64,000 bases of DNA from Protea cynaroides (GCA_028583415.1 CM053274.1:89109902-89173901); one strand, 5' to 3'; counted from the first letter of the stretch, positions 44,555 through 56,009 are shown. The notes: generated by a model not told the origin, from the sequence alone. Made by a program: numbers and translations.

Positions 44555-46668
44555 CTAGAACTCATACAGTATCTTTTGGAAAACCTTCATATGCTCAGTT
44601 TGCAATGAAATGGCCAGGGATAAGCTCCCATCTTTGGTGGGGCTCGGTAGCACGAAGGCCAGCCCCTCGTAAGGGATCCCACCGGGGCCCATAAATATTG
44701 GTGGGCCCCACCCGAAATCAGCATCGTGTATCGGCAATCGCACCCAGCTCGTGATCCCGATATTCGGGCACCGGAATGTATGGGCCCCTCGAACCAAAGC
44801 AGTCAGATCAGGCTGCAACTCCAAGTAATCAAGGGCTGATTTCAAGTATTCATCATCCATCCGCATCAAGGCGTCATGGACCCTTCCCGTAGCGTACGTA
44901 AGATCATTGTTCATGAGGTCGCCGGATACTGCAATCGGCGTCGCAGTGAAGATGACATTGCCAAGGTAACCAGGTGGAAGCGGTGGTTGCAATCTCGACC
45001 GTCCATCTGTGGCGATGTACATCTTAGTCTCCTGATCATCAGGGAGGCCACGTGCCTTGCATGAACAGCGCCACACGTGAGCAGACAGCATCTCATAGGA
45101 GCTGTTGTTGACTATGTTGCCCCCTTCCTTGGACTTGGCTTTGAAGATGTTGAGTTGGTCGCGAGTAATCTTAAACATGGCGACGGTGGTAGTGTCTGGA
45201 CCCGATTGGGATTTTGTGGTTTGTAGAGAGGTTTTCAGGGAAGGAGGGGGCTGGTATTCGATGTGGCGGAATGCGGGAGTCGGTGGGTCCCTGGCTCGCA
45301 AGAGTGTCCGATCGATGAATGGTGGGATGGAGAGATTCAGTCCACGTGCCATATCAGACCAGGTATTGATGAAGTGGAGACCCGACATCCCGTCCGCCAC
45401 GTGATGCTGCATTCCCACGCCTAGGGAAATTCCACCGCACTTAAAACGTGTCACCTATTAATTGGTAAAATATTAATTGCCATCAGTTTCTTGGTGAATG
45501 GAGTGGAGTTTTTTTTCGTTGCTAAAGGCTAGAGGGATGGATCCACATGGTTTCCTCCCTGAGATTCGGGAGGAGGCTAGAGACCGAGACGGTGACTCGT
45601 AGAAACAGAATGATATTTTTTTGGTAAGATAGAAAAAGAATGATTGGCTGCTAGAAAAGCAAGACTTTATCGGATTGCATTTTTTTTTGCAGTGATTTTG
45701 AGAGGACAGAGGCAGTCCCTTAAAAGCCATTGATAATATGCAAGACTCCCTTCGTCGAGTCTGTCAATCGTCCACCAACACCAATCGTTCATTGGATAAA
45801 TTGACATGCATCAGTACCAACCATCTTAACCTGTCCAGTTGTCTGTTTGGTACGACTAGACGGCAGGAGATGATTCAGGTCCCCTCCTCACAACCTTGAG
45901 ACCATGATATATGGTCCATGAGTGACACATTCTACATGTAGGTCTCGCATACTTTCCCATGGGGTATGTGGAGGTTATCACATGGACAGAGGCTCACGTG
46001 TTTTTTCCGATGGGAAATGGTATTTCTGTTTCTATCTCATGGAATCAGACCATCCTTTTTTCTCTATACCACCTTATCCAAAGTTGTTCATCTCCATTTA
46101 TACGTACTCTCCAAAGAACTCCATCATCGTCCATATCCAATGGTTGTGGCTGATTCCACACCCATGATTGATGATGAAGTTTTTTTTTTTTTTTTTGGGT
46201 TAAAAAAAACATAAAAGGCTAAAGTTCTTTCCATGAGGCAACCTTTCCAAAGAGAAATCGTACCTGCAACACGAGGAGAGGATACGAAGAGATATCGCCG
46301 GAGCAATCGACAGCCGGGATAAGTTGCTTGAGCTCCATCGTCGGCGCAAAATCCCCAAAATCATCGATGACCGAACTCGTCTCAGCCTCGACAAACAACA
46401 CGCCCTCACCGTTACAATTGATCTCGACACGACCATCTCCATCTCTACTCAACCTCGCAGCGATGGGATAGAAAGGCACAAGCGCCTTACTCAAGGTCTC
46501 CTTCAAGACACTGGCGTTGAAGTTGGAAGACCCATTCGGCCTATAGAAATAAACGCTCGAAGTATGCACTCTTGGTACTACCAGGTCGACGTTGGAGTTC
46601 CAGAGCTTTATCTGTGGTGTATCCTGTGCCGGTCGCACCATAGTCGACTCCTTCACCTCTATTATCAT
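44555..46668 (-). CDS. HCT: HCT-like BAHD acyltransferase, gene A (two coding exons)
   Basis: Coding exon 1 is 46668-46264 and exon 2 is 45454-44555. The splice is CAG/GTACG ... TAATAG/GTGACA in phase 0, giving 434 aa, the usual HCT length. Exon 1 starts MIIEVKESTMVRPAQDTP and covers NSNVDLVVPR and SSVYFYRPNGSSNF. Exon 2 holds the catalytic HHVADG, HVWRCSCKARGL and near the end SWVRLPIHDADFGWG. Family knowledge: HCT moves a p-coumaroyl group from CoA to shikimate (or quinate) in the cytosol, in the lignin branch; the Arg in SWVRLP is part of the acceptor pocket. Oddity: relatives and gene B read DFGWGRPIFMGPGG, but gene A has Pro for that Arg (GPPIF). About 90% identical to gene B over exon 2. 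No stops or frameshifts seen; the acceptor substrate is inferred. Confidence 0.92.
45455..46263 (-). other. Intron of gene A, with a MITE piece
   Basis: 809 bp, GT...AG. At 45539-45577 it contains the left arm of the CTCCTCCC MITE family (GGATCCACATGG ... GAGATTCGGGAGGAGG) without its right arm. It also has several homopolymer runs, including poly(T) at 46181-46196. Much shorter than the matching intron of gene B. Confidence 0.8.
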
Positions 46669-46676
46669 CTTATCAC

Positions 46677-46797
46677 CTGTAATAACAAGAATAGAAAAAA
46701 AAAAAGATCAATCAATCATTGGATTCTCTGGTTTTTTTTTCTACTGCAGTTAAGAACCCTTGAAAGATCCATCGCACATTCGGATAAGGAAACTCAC
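46677..46797 (-). other. Predicted 5' leader intron of gene A
   Basis: On the minus strand CAG/GTGAGTTTCC lies at 46797 and TTATTACAG/GTGATAAG at 46677, 9 nt before the ATG. Gene B has the equivalent donor and acceptor at the same place. Inferred from consensus and conservation; no transcript evidence. Confidence 0.6.
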
Positions 46798-46870
46798 CTG
46801 TAATGCAAACGAAGACAAGGGTATACAGGAAAGGCGAGGGTTTTGGTTAGTTTGGATTTGGGAGGTAGGT

Positions 46871-46879
46871 TTTTATAAA
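46871..46879 (-). promoter_or_regulatory. TATA box of gene A
   Basis: TTTATAAAA on the minus strand about 75 bp upstream of the leader-intron donor and about 200 bp upstream of the ATG. Gene B has TATAAAATCC at the matching distance. Confidence 0.55.
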
Positions 46880-47184
46880 GAAGAGATGCTAAAACACCGG
46901 GACTTTAGCTCCGGTTCTGGTGTAACAACAACAAGCTCCAGCTTGACTGCTTGACTTGCCGGTGGGATGAGAGGTGAGCTCAAGCACTCTCTCTTAGTCC
47001 AACACCACAAACTGTAGCATCTAATAGTCAATTCCAGCGTGTAATTGTTAATTTTGATTTGTGAAGTATAAAAATAAAAAAAAATAAAAAAAATAAAAAA
47101 AAGAAAGATTGTACGATCCGAGGATTTGGATGGATTGTCTGTTATGATTATACGGTCGTAATCCAATGAAAACACCGTTGGAGT

Positions 47185-47848
47185 TAAGGGTGTCAAAAAT
47201 GGGTCCGGCCCAGTAGCACGGGACATTGTCGGCCCGATATAACTCGAACCTAATTCAGACCAAACCTTAATGGACAGGTTTCAGTCTTGGCTTGTAAAGC
47301 CCGACACCGTTTCAGTCCAAATCGAAATCAGATCGGACCAGCCTGTTAAGAAACCCGAACCAGCCCGAACCAAGAATACCTAACCCGAACATCGATAAGG
47401 TCTATCCGGGTCCAGTTTCTTAATTTTAATGGTTTTAAATTTTGACGGATTATTTTACATTGTTATAGTTCACTTCTTGATCCGAAAGATTTTATGAATC
47501 TATAGTTGAAAAGAGTATGTTATATGTTATAATTTACTAAATTACATACATATAAAAGGAATGATGCTAATTTTATATATAGAAATAATAAAATAGGCTA
47601 TATATCTTACATATAAAATTTGTCTGATAAACTCGATAAGCTCGATCCCGACCGAACCAGTCCGAAATCATCTCAATAAGTACAGCCTGATAATAAATCG
47701 ACACCGGATCAGCCCGTTAGTTATTGTGTCGAACGCAGCCCAACCCAGTCCGAACTCTTAATGGACATGTTTTGGACTGGACTTATAAAATTCTACACCG
47801 ATTCAGTCTGGACCGAAACCGGCCTGGACCGACCCATTGACACCCTTA
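47185..47848. mobile_element. hAT-like non-autonomous element (664 bp)
   Basis: Ends TAAGGGTGTCAAAAATGGG and …CCATTGACACCCTTA are inverted. Flanks GTTGGAGT and CTTGGAGT agree at seven of eight bases, the length hAT elements use. The interior has GACCGAACCAGTCCGA-like repeats and no transposase. Appears to be a shortened relative of the element at 48127. Confidence 0.85.
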
Positions 47849-48126
47849 CTTGGAGTTATTGCATTGATATGTGTTGGGTGACTTCCAACTGTAATTCGTA
47901 GGATTATGGATTACGATTTGAATAGTACTAAGTTCGACTCTTCTTATTATCTTGGGGCCATTCACACAAGGGTGTTAAGTACTCTTTTTTTTTTTTTTTT
48001 TTTTCTGTTATGAGTGCAAGTAGAATGGTTCTCTTGTAAGCTCAGTATGGGCCCACGGGAAAGCCAAATGTCTGAATATCTGTCGTTAGCAAAAAAAAAA
48101 AAAAAACTATAAGATTAAGATTAAAG

Positions 48127-49779
48127 TAAGGGTGTCAATACTGGGACCGAACCCGTAACCCGGACCAAGTCGGACCAAACTAACCCGAACCCAGCCCGGA
48201 CCGAAAACTTATTAGATGTGTTTCAGACACAAGCATGGAATCCTTATCGGGTTCGGTCCGGTCCGGTCTAGCCCGTTGGGCACCCCATTAAGCAACCCGA
48301 TGATAGCCCGATCCAATTGGCCCGGACCGAAAACCCAGTATGGACCGAACCTAATTTAACCCTAAATCCCAGTATATAAACATTTTAAGGATTCTGAGAT
48401 TCTCACAGCTCACTCTTCGTTTCTTTCTGCTTCTGGAACGTTTACAGTTCACTCTTCAGTTCAGGGCGGCAGCCGGCAGGGCCTCACTCCTCAGGCTTCA
48501 GCAGCGGCGCTGCATCTTGATCTTGCCGGCTTGCCCTCTTTGGCGGTGCTGCGGTGGGCCTCTTCCTTCTCTTCAGTTCAGCTGCGCCGCTGCCTCTTGA
48601 GTCTTGCGGCAAGACTCTTGCCCTCTTCGGCTCTTCGGCTCTTCCTTCTCTGGCTCTCTGCTATGCAAGGTTGGAGTGCGATTGTGTGAAGCTCAAGAGT
48701 CAAGGCTTCAAGCCTCTCCCTCACAGCCTCAAGCCCTCTGGCCTCTCCCAACTCTCTTCACTCTCAGCCTCTCTGCCTCTCAGTCTCAGACTCTCAGGTA
48801 AGATTTCACTCCATTCTCAGTTCTCTACTCACTTTTACTTCTTCTCTCTCACTTTCACAATCTCTAATAAATCTCGGTTCTATATCCGAGTCCCTCAAAT
48901 AGAGTTTGTTAAGTGAAAAAAAAAGCTTCTAGAATTCAATGACGGATGGTTGGAGTATCGTACTTGTGAGCATAGTTTTTTTTTTTTTCCTGGGTAAGAA
49001 CTTGTGAGGATAGTTGATGGAATTAAACATTGATTTTTTTACATGTGATTAATTCAAATGGTATAATCTCTATCTGATATTCTGATGGTCAAAATTGCCA
49101 TAATATATTATTCCATTTGGCATAATGAAGATGGATCATTTATTAATGTCGATGATCAGTGTTTTCTCTATTCAGGGTTATGTAAATTTCTCAATAGATA
49201 AAATAAGAAAATTCTCTCTCAGGATAATAAACAAGTTCAATTCAGCCTCCAGATTCAACTATAGTTCAAGAACACACGATCACTGATGAGATCAGCCCAG
49301 GCCGATTAGGCGGTTACCATTGATTTAGTGTTGGATTTGACCAATGACAATAGAAGTAGTTAAACAGAATGTGTGGGGATGCATTGTTATCTTAATTATT
49401 AATTGGGTAGAGTAATCTATTGGGTTGGGGATGTTGTGTTGCATTTTTATTTTCCTACCATTTGTTTCAATGGAAAGTATTTCAGAGAAATTGTCTTTAA
49501 AAAATTAATTTTTTGGATTTTGTTCCCATAAGAATAGAAGAAGATAGGGTAAATAAAATGGGCCCGATAGGCCCGGACCAGACTGAACCAGTCCGAAATC
49601 AATTTAAAAAATCCAGACCGATAACAAACCGACACCGGACCAACCCGTTATTTAACGTGTCCAGCGCAGCCCACCCCAACCCGAACCCTTAATGGACATG
49701 TTTTGGGTTGGGGTTATAAATCCCGGCACAGTTTCAACCCGGACCGACACCGGCCCGGACCGGCCCGTTGACACCCTTA
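48127..49779. mobile_element. hAT-like non-autonomous element (1653 bp)
   Basis: Ends TAAGGGTGTCAATACTGGG and …CCCGTTGACACCCTTA. Perfect 8-bp duplication GATTAAAG at 48119-48126 and 49780-49787. The left part holds a TATATAAAC box (about 48373) and a CT-rich, leader-like stretch (48400-48900). The frame at 48554-48916 is low-complexity leucine/serine and not a recognisable transposase. The rest is non-coding, so it is probably an internally deleted copy that kept the promoter. Confidence 0.92.
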
Positions 49780-49812
49780 GATTAAAGCATCTAGACAACA
49801 TGAGAATATTTG

Positions 49813-50032
49813 GGATCCAAATCCTCTCCTCCCAAGGATTCGGGAGGATAATCGATTCCCACCAATAGATGCCCAATATATGGGTGTTAACTGAATTCGA
49901 GACGATAAAGTGAACCAACAAGGGGTATCAGCTTATGCACCAGCTCGAAAAGAGGATTCAGATCCAGTCGACACCCATATGTCGGGCATTGACTTTCCTC
50001 TCTAACCACTGGGTGGAGAGAATTTGAATCCA
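49813..50032. mobile_element. MITE with CTCCTCCC-type inverted ends, copy 4
   Basis: Perfect 8-bp duplication AATATTTG at 49805-49812 and 50033-50040. Ends GGATCCAAATCCTCTCCTCCC and (inverted) TGGATTCAAATTCTCTCCACCC. Confidence 0.88.
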
Positions 50033-50040
50033 AATATTTG

Positions 50041-50932
50041 TCTTAATCTGTAGACCAGAGAAAACAAGAAGAGAGGAGAGGACATAGAAGAGAAAACAAG
50101 AAGAGAGGAGAGGACATAGAGGTAGATAAAACTTTAGAAAAACATCAATTCCAGCCATCCTGACTCTTTTGTAGGGATTCAAGGATGAAGGACCGCGTTT
50201 TATTCCAATGTATGAATATGCACACCCAACGATCCTCCGCCATGGGATTACTGGCGGGAGAGATCCAATCCAAAAAAATTTGGTTAAATGAAAACACAGA
50301 TGAAAATGTGGACCAAAGAAAAAGAAGATGTAGTGGGCCCAGAGAGTTTTGGTAAGTAGTGGGGATACGAGTTCTGTTACTTTCATATGATTCCATCCTC
50401 ATACAGGAAGGGTGGGATTCACGGTAGAGGATGGAAAATAACTCTTCCTTCCTAAAGACTAAAAAACTGTTGTGTTGCTTTTGCCACAGTTTATGGTAGG
50501 AGGGATCAGATCGGAACGGGTTGGCCGATCCAGCATCAGCAAGGACCGCAAGGTTGCTGGCTTGCAGCACATAGTTGGCACGGGAATATATTGAGGTTTA
50601 GGGGATTACCTGGCCGATCCAGGCCGATTCCCTCCGTGCAAGGCTGATCCAACAAGAATCGTATTGGATCAGATGGGCTGGTCAAATCCCAACAAACACT
50701 TTTTTTTGGCTATTTGTTTTTTCTTGGACGTACCACGTTTTTCGCCTGAGTTCTTGTGTACCGTCCTTAAATTTTTAATTATTTATCGATTTTTTTGTAT
50801 AATGATTTCTGTCTCCCAAAAGGTATTTTTATAAGGGTATAGTTAGCCAAGTAATAATTGAATTTCATATTTTGGAAAATCACAACACAAAATCTGGACC
50901 AGTTATTTTCTATGGATTTTTCAATCTAAATT

Positions 50933-50938
<6 letters not shown>
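50041..50938. other. Intergenic, short tandem duplication
   Basis: About 50056-50120 holds two copies of a ~33-bp unit (GAGAAAACAAGAAGAGAGGA...). Open frames on the minus strand at 50145-50570 have no family resemblance and overlap one another in different frames; I do not call a gene. Confidence 0.4.

Positions 50939-50997
<59 letters not shown>
50939..50997. repeat. (AT)n microsatellite
   Basis: About 29 AT units in AT-rich intergenic DNA. Confidence 0.95.
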
Positions 50998-50999
<2 letters not shown>

Positions 51000-51000
<1 letters not shown>

Positions 51001-51600
51001 TAATTAGAGTGCCATTACACAAGCAGAGTTGAATCCTCTCCCACACGTGGTAACCACCACATATTTTGGATCTCACACTCTAAAATTGGGTGCCAAATTC
51101 TCTCCACGGTGCCAAGGATGTGGGGTGGTTATCAGGGGGTGAGGATGTGCAATATTCTACATGCATGGATATACACAAAATAGATGCTATTATCAACAAG
51201 GGTATTTTATTGAATGAAAAAGTTATGTTGTTCCATCATTCACTTAACGAGGTGTATGGCTGGATCATCTCACCCTTACAAAGGCACAAAACCTCCACCC
51301 CCTTATATTTGAAGTATTTATGATGTATTGAAATCCCATAAAACTTTTCCCCTTTATCCAATCACCTACAAAAGCTCTTTTTATTGAAAACTACCCCCCA
51401 AGGAAACCCCTCTCCTTAATTGGATTAGACCATAAAATTTGACATTTAACTAATCTCGGTCATATTATATTTATCCAACACTCGGAATAATTATCTTTCC
51501 ATATGGCAAAATAAATGTCTTGTGACATTTTAAAAAATAAACTATGTTGATATATATATATATACTCAAACAAATACAATTAATAGAAGGGGAAATGTTA
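51000..51600. other. Intergenic, dispersed repeat
   Basis: Positions about 51480-51545 (GGCAAAATAAATGTCTTGTG...) recur at about 56716-56760. No gene seen. Confidence 0.4.
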
Positions 51601-51609
51601 TTGTAACAA

Positions 51610-51878
51610 GAGTTTGCTATTTTTCTAAATATCTTACATATAAAATAGGCCCGATAAGTTTGATAAGCCGGTCCGGACCGAACTAGCCCAAAATCACCTC
51701 AATAAGCCCAGCCTGATAACAAACCGACACCGGACTAGCCCGATAGTTATTGTGTCCAGCGCAACCCAATTCAGCCCAAACTCTTAATGGACATGTTTTG
51801 GGCTGGGCTTATAAAACCCGACATCGATTCAGTCCGAACCAAAACCTGTCCGGACCGGCCGTTGACACCCTTACTTAT
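51610..51878. mobile_element. hAT-like element, truncated copy
   Basis: Matches the right-hand part of the 47185 element (TCTTACATATAAAAT ... CCAGCGCAACCCAAT ... ATGGACATGTTTTGGGCTGG) and ends GCCGTTGACACCCTTA. The left end is missing. Confidence 0.7.
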
Positions 51879-52078
51879 ACCTGCAACTTTGCAAGAGAGA
51901 GCCGACTCACCAGTCACCACGATGAGACTCAAGAGAGTCGAGAGTCAAGAGAGATTAGGGAGAGTCAAGAGATTAAGAGGGCTTGGCCGCTGCCGACTCT
52001 GGGACTGGGAGGCGTTGAGACACAGTTGAGAGGTGAGAGTCGAGAGAGATAAGGGAATAAGGGATTAGGTTTAGGGTT

Positions 52079-52079
<1 letters not shown>

Positions 52080-52162
<83 letters not shown>
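52080..52162. repeat. (AT)n microsatellite
   Basis: About 41 AT units between a CT/GA-rich stretch (51890-52075) and a GGCCGGGC-rich hAT-like end (52163-52350). Ile-Tyr frames here are artefacts. Confidence 0.95.
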
Positions 52163-52165
<3 letters not shown>

Positions 52166-52350
52166 GGGCCAGGCCGGGCCGGGCTCAACCCAGGGGGTCA
52201 ACCCTAACCCAACCCAACCTTACTAGGGTTGATAAAAAATTAAACTCTAACCCAGCCCTGTCAAGATTCGGCCGGATTCAACCCTGTCAGGGTTCAAGGC
52301 GGGCTTGGGTAGGTTTGGATCGTCAGGGTTAAACTTGTACCCCTATATAA
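52163..52350. mobile_element. hAT-like end fragment, GGCCGGGC type
   Basis: GCCAGGCCGGGCCGGGCTCAA ... GTTAAACTTGTACCCCTAT. It resembles the ends of a different hAT-like family also seen at about 56020-56365 (…GGGCCAAACTTGCATTCCTAA). Confidence 0.45.
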
Positions 52351-52712
52351 GATTTATCTTCTCCCTAGTTTATCATCCCGGAAGATATAATATCTATGGG
52401 TTATGACATTTTTTTTTTATTGGTGTTGGTTATTATTTTAATTAGAATTATTTAAATGATAGTAGGTTAAGCTTCTCTCATTGTCCATGTTTGGATCTAG
52501 AACTCCTGAGGTATACATGATTATTTTTTTCATGTCCTTGTCTTCATTTAAGCATAATTAAATCTGTCACCACAAAAGGTATTGTCGGCCTTCGATTTGA
52601 AGGCACTTTCCAAAATCATTTTAATGTGGTATTTTTTTTCCTTTTTGAAGTTGATCAGGCCATAAAACTTAAATAATTGCATCCAATGTCTATATATATA
52701 TATATATATTTC

Positions 52713-53840
52713 AGCTACCACCCAAAATAGTTTGAAAACATCACCTATTACCCATAACTTTCAAAAAAATCAGCTACCACCCAAATGTTTACCACCGTTA
52801 ATCAAATAGATCCACTCCATTAAATGAATCCGTTAGTTGTTGATGTCATCTAAAATCGATTTTAAAATAGACAATAATACCCTTAAGAAAATATTAAAAG
52901 ACAGTTTTATCCTCTTTCAAAACTCATGAAATGGTAGGGGAAAAAAAACTCGAACTCGACTCAGTGCCTCTATTCAGTCTATTTCCTTTTTCGCCGACGA
53001 ACTATTTTGTAGCACACGCTGCACACCTCACCTTCATCTCCTTCTTCGTCGACGTTTAGCACACCATTGTCCTTCGAAGCATCGAGCCTACTGCAACTTT
53101 CGGCATCGATCATGATACTAAAAGTGGGTACGAGACGGCACCGGTGTTGAGGTCGACAACGTTGAGACGAAGTGCATCGAATCGGGTATTTCAGTTCTCG
53201 CAGGAGTTGAAGGCAGAGGCAGTGGCAAAGGAAAAATAGTTCTCCCAGAGGTTTTCTTGGGGCCGTGTCTATCCTTTTTCTTTATCTTAGAATGGTGCAG
53301 GTGATGCTCTGGCAGCTAGGGCTCGCCATAGAGAAGAAGCGGCGCTGGATCGGACTAAATCTGGAGCTCATAAAGCTCTTCGAGGACTCCGATTCATTAG
53401 TAACCAAAAAGGCTTCGATGGATGGAGCCAAATCGAAAACAATTTTGAGAAATTCGCCAAAGGCGATTTCCTTCAGCGCTTTGATTCTGGGCAATGCGTA
53501 GAGGTTCTCTCTCTACCTTCCTCTCTAATTTGCGGAGAACAATGAAGGAGAAGAAAGAGGGGAGAACGATGAAGGAGAAGAAAGAAGGGAGATCTAGAAT
53601 GAAAATGTGAAGGGTTATAATAGTCATTTTATTAGTTTTTAAAAAAAATTCAATTAAAAAGAAAAAGGGTAAAAATGTCTATTTTAAAATCGATTTAGAT
53701 GACATCAGCAATTAACTAACGGATTCATTTAACGAAGTGGATCTATTTGATTAACGGTGGTAAATGTTTGGGTGATAACTGATGTTTTTTGAAAGTTATG
53801 GATGATAGGTGATGTTTTAAAACTATTTTGGGTGGTAGCT
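52713..53840. mobile_element. Mutator-like element with long inverted ends, copy 2, carrying an RBOH-like piece
   Basis: The first ~170 bp (AGCTACCACCCAAAATAG ... AGACAATAATACCCTT) and the inverted last ~170 bp match closely. Their layout is the same as in the element at 32329 (the CACCTA.CACCCA boxes, a TTAGTTG(T)TGATGTCA box, then a TACCCTT box). Both sides are AT tracts (52691-52709 and 53841-53867). No transposase is present. Inside, at 53303-53505, is an RBOH-like exon piece. Confidence 0.85.
53303..53505 (+). pseudogene. RBOH-like (plant NADPH oxidase) exon fragment
   Basis: In the frame starting at 53303 the translation reads DALAARARHREEAALDRTKS, GAHKALRGLRFISNQKGFDG, WSQIENNFEKFAKGDFLQRF, DSGQCVE. 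The pattern LDRTKS(G/S)A..AL(R/K)GLRFIS....GW..(I/V)E..F......L.R..FGQCIG is the N-terminal region of plant respiratory burst oxidase homologues. Only about 67 codons are present; no EF hands, membrane segments or FAD/NADPH domains. It lies between the inverted ends of a Mutator-like element, so I infer capture of a host gene piece. Confidence 0.7.
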
Positions 53841-54499
53841 AATATATATATATATATATATATATATTTCAGAAAAAAAAATTTCCCTTCCGCTCTTTTA
53901 CTTGAAAACAAATGAAACCCAAATGAAGATTTGAGTTTTATTTGAATTGTTAAATTATAGTAAAACAAAGAACAGAGAACTAAACAACGTATTAGAAAAT
54001 GGTGGTTAATTTGGTCTCGCAGGTTCATATGTGATGACAAGATAAATAAAGAACCAAGGGAAAGAATATATCAGGACGGGAAAATCGTGAATACTAAGAG
54101 CCAGAAGGGGATCAGAGGCAGCTCTGACCAAACCATCGGCCTCACCGGACTACTCATAGTGGTTCATCCACCTTATTCCCTGCAAGCCATTCTTTAGTGA
54201 TTGGTTTGGTTCTATAAGTAAGCATTGGACAATTACTAATCTTAAGTTTCTTCTTTTGATAATATGTTATGATCCCACATCGGGATCCCACATAGATCAA
54301 ATTTGGTTTTTAAACCTAGGGGCTCTCCCCCCAATAGGCCGTTTTTTTTGGGTTAGTGCTCTCTCAGGCTTAAGAACCACACTTGGTCCATGTGGGATAA
54401 CTGAAGATCAAGCAAAAAGAGATAAGAAACAGTTTAAAAAGGTTCAATTGTCCGAAATGAATTTTTAGAACTATTCATCATGATCATCAGAGTGTGTTA

Positions 54500-54700
54500 C
54501 ATTTGGCTATTAATCCAATGTTTCACTAATACCAAGCAAATTGATGTAAAGTATCACTTTGTTTGTGATGTGGTGGAATATAGAATAATCTCGCTGCATA
54601 AGTTTCACATCGATGACAACGTAGTAGATACACTGACAAAGCCTATTGCGAGGGAGAAATTCATATGGCATAGAACTTTCCTTAGGCTTGCTGTTACTAA
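54500..54700 (+). pseudogene. Copia RNase H tail
   Basis: Frame reads NTKQIDVKYHFVCDVVEYRI, ISLHKFHIDDNVVDTLTKPI, AREKFIWHRTFLRL and stops. This is the typical end of copia RNase H (KHID.RYHF.RD.V ... D..AD.LTKP). Directly followed by a polypurine tract and an LTR. Confidence 0.8.
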
Positions 54701-54769
54701 GTGATTGGTGACGATTAGACAAATCAGAGCTATGAAGACTATTTGAAAATTAGTCTTCAAATAGGAGAA

Positions 54770-55390
54770 TGTAATATTTATTATGGGTGATGTCACCCAT
54801 GACATCATCTATGTCAACTCACCTATTCACCAACGCAGCATATAAATGTGCAACACCCCAACTTTGACAAGGGGTGCTATCATTTGTTGTATGTTTGAAT
54901 TGAAGGCTTGATTTTGTTTGTCCACTTTAGTTGTTGCATGCTATGATGGAGAAACCGATATATCTCTCCCTCTATATAAAGGGAGAAAATGCCTTAAACA
55001 ACAATACACAAATATAAGTTCAAGAAGCTTAAGAGAAGGGAGAGAAATTGATCAACTCTGAGTCCTCTCTAGGTTGGGGTTCTTGTATTAGGTTTGGATT
55101 CATTTATAAGATCTCTTGGGATGTATAATTTTTCTAAGTGAGTATTTTTGTGGGAATACTTGTAGGAATTGTAGTAGTGAGATATCTTTGTTGAGTGTGG
55201 GACCCATGTTTTGTATTGTCAAGGTGAAGGGTGTGGCTTGTAATTTTTCCTGATACAACAAAAAGAGTTTCGTTGAGATTGCCTCATGGATGTAGGTTAC
55301 TACACCGATATCGAACCATGTATATCTATGTGTCTTTACATCTTGTTCATTTTATGCATTTCACATTTTTCATTGTTTCGATATCGTACA
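54770..55390 (+). repeat. 3' LTR of that copia element
   Basis: Starts TGTAATATTTATTATGGGTG right after the purine tract AAATAGGAGAA and ends near GATATCGTACA. It has a CTATATAAAGGG promoter-like box at about 54972 and the ACCGATATCGAACCATGTAT phrase seen near the end of copia LTRs. The outer boundary is approximate. The rest of the element is missing to the left. Confidence 0.65.
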
Positions 55391-56009
55391 TATTGATTGT
55401 GTGACACGTTTTTTGCAATATACTTAAGGGCCACACTTACGGTATGGGATCCCAATGTAGATCATAACACAATGAGCTAGAGTACCTCATTATAATCTTT
55501 ATGGAAAAGCGCCATAAAATTTTTGTTGGCTTACCTATGCATCTTTAACCTTTTGAAGTTATCAAGGCCACTGTTGATACCTGGTTTCAGGGATAGACAT
55601 GGCCATTTTAGAGACTTCATATTAGAGACTTTGCAGGATCATATGATCCTGGTTTTTTTCATATTGTTATAGAAATTGTAAATAATACCATGGCTGTTGT
55701 GAGAGCTTTAAGGATTGTTTGATCCATGAGAAAGGATTAGGATTGACAGTGTCTTTCATGGAGAGTGATTCCCTTACGGTAGTAAAAGATGAAAATTTCA
55801 GGCACCATGTTTAAGTGGGGAGAGAGATTTGAAAGGTCCGTACTTGGCATAAGCCATATTCTTGTTAATTTTGCACTACTTATTAAAAGGCCATTTTACC
55901 TAGTGTGCATCTCTTTTGTCTGATTCCATAATGTTTTTAAAATTAGGGTTAAAAAGGAGTTTTCAAAGCAATTTCGAAGTGGCTTAACAGTTTTCATGCA
56001 CGGCTGTAT

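Larger units (their letters stand above)
54265..55469. repeat. Possible LTR/TRIM pair of ends around a copia fragment
   Basis: TGTTATGATCCCACATCGGG at 54265 is mirrored by …GGGATCCCAATGTAGATCATAACA ending at 55469. This could be one element whose centre now holds the copia 3' end described next. No flank duplication found. Confidence 0.35.

Noticed and set aside
44876..45404. Plus-strand open frames opposite gene A exon 2 (and 58678-59206 opposite gene B)
   Set aside because: They are antisense shadows of the HCT exon; they occur in both copies because the exon sequences are similar.
46324..46803. 159-codon plus-strand frame opposite gene A exon 1 (similar at 61584-62141)
   Set aside because: Antisense of the coding exon plus leader; no independent protein pattern.
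48554..48916. 120-codon leucine/serine-rich frame within the hAT element
   Set aside because: Low-complexity CT-rich leader-like sequence; no transposase motif (no hAT dimerisation region or BED zinc finger).
50145..50570. Two overlapping ~140-codon minus-strand frames
   Set aside because: They overlap in different frames, and neither shows a recognisable motif or start context.
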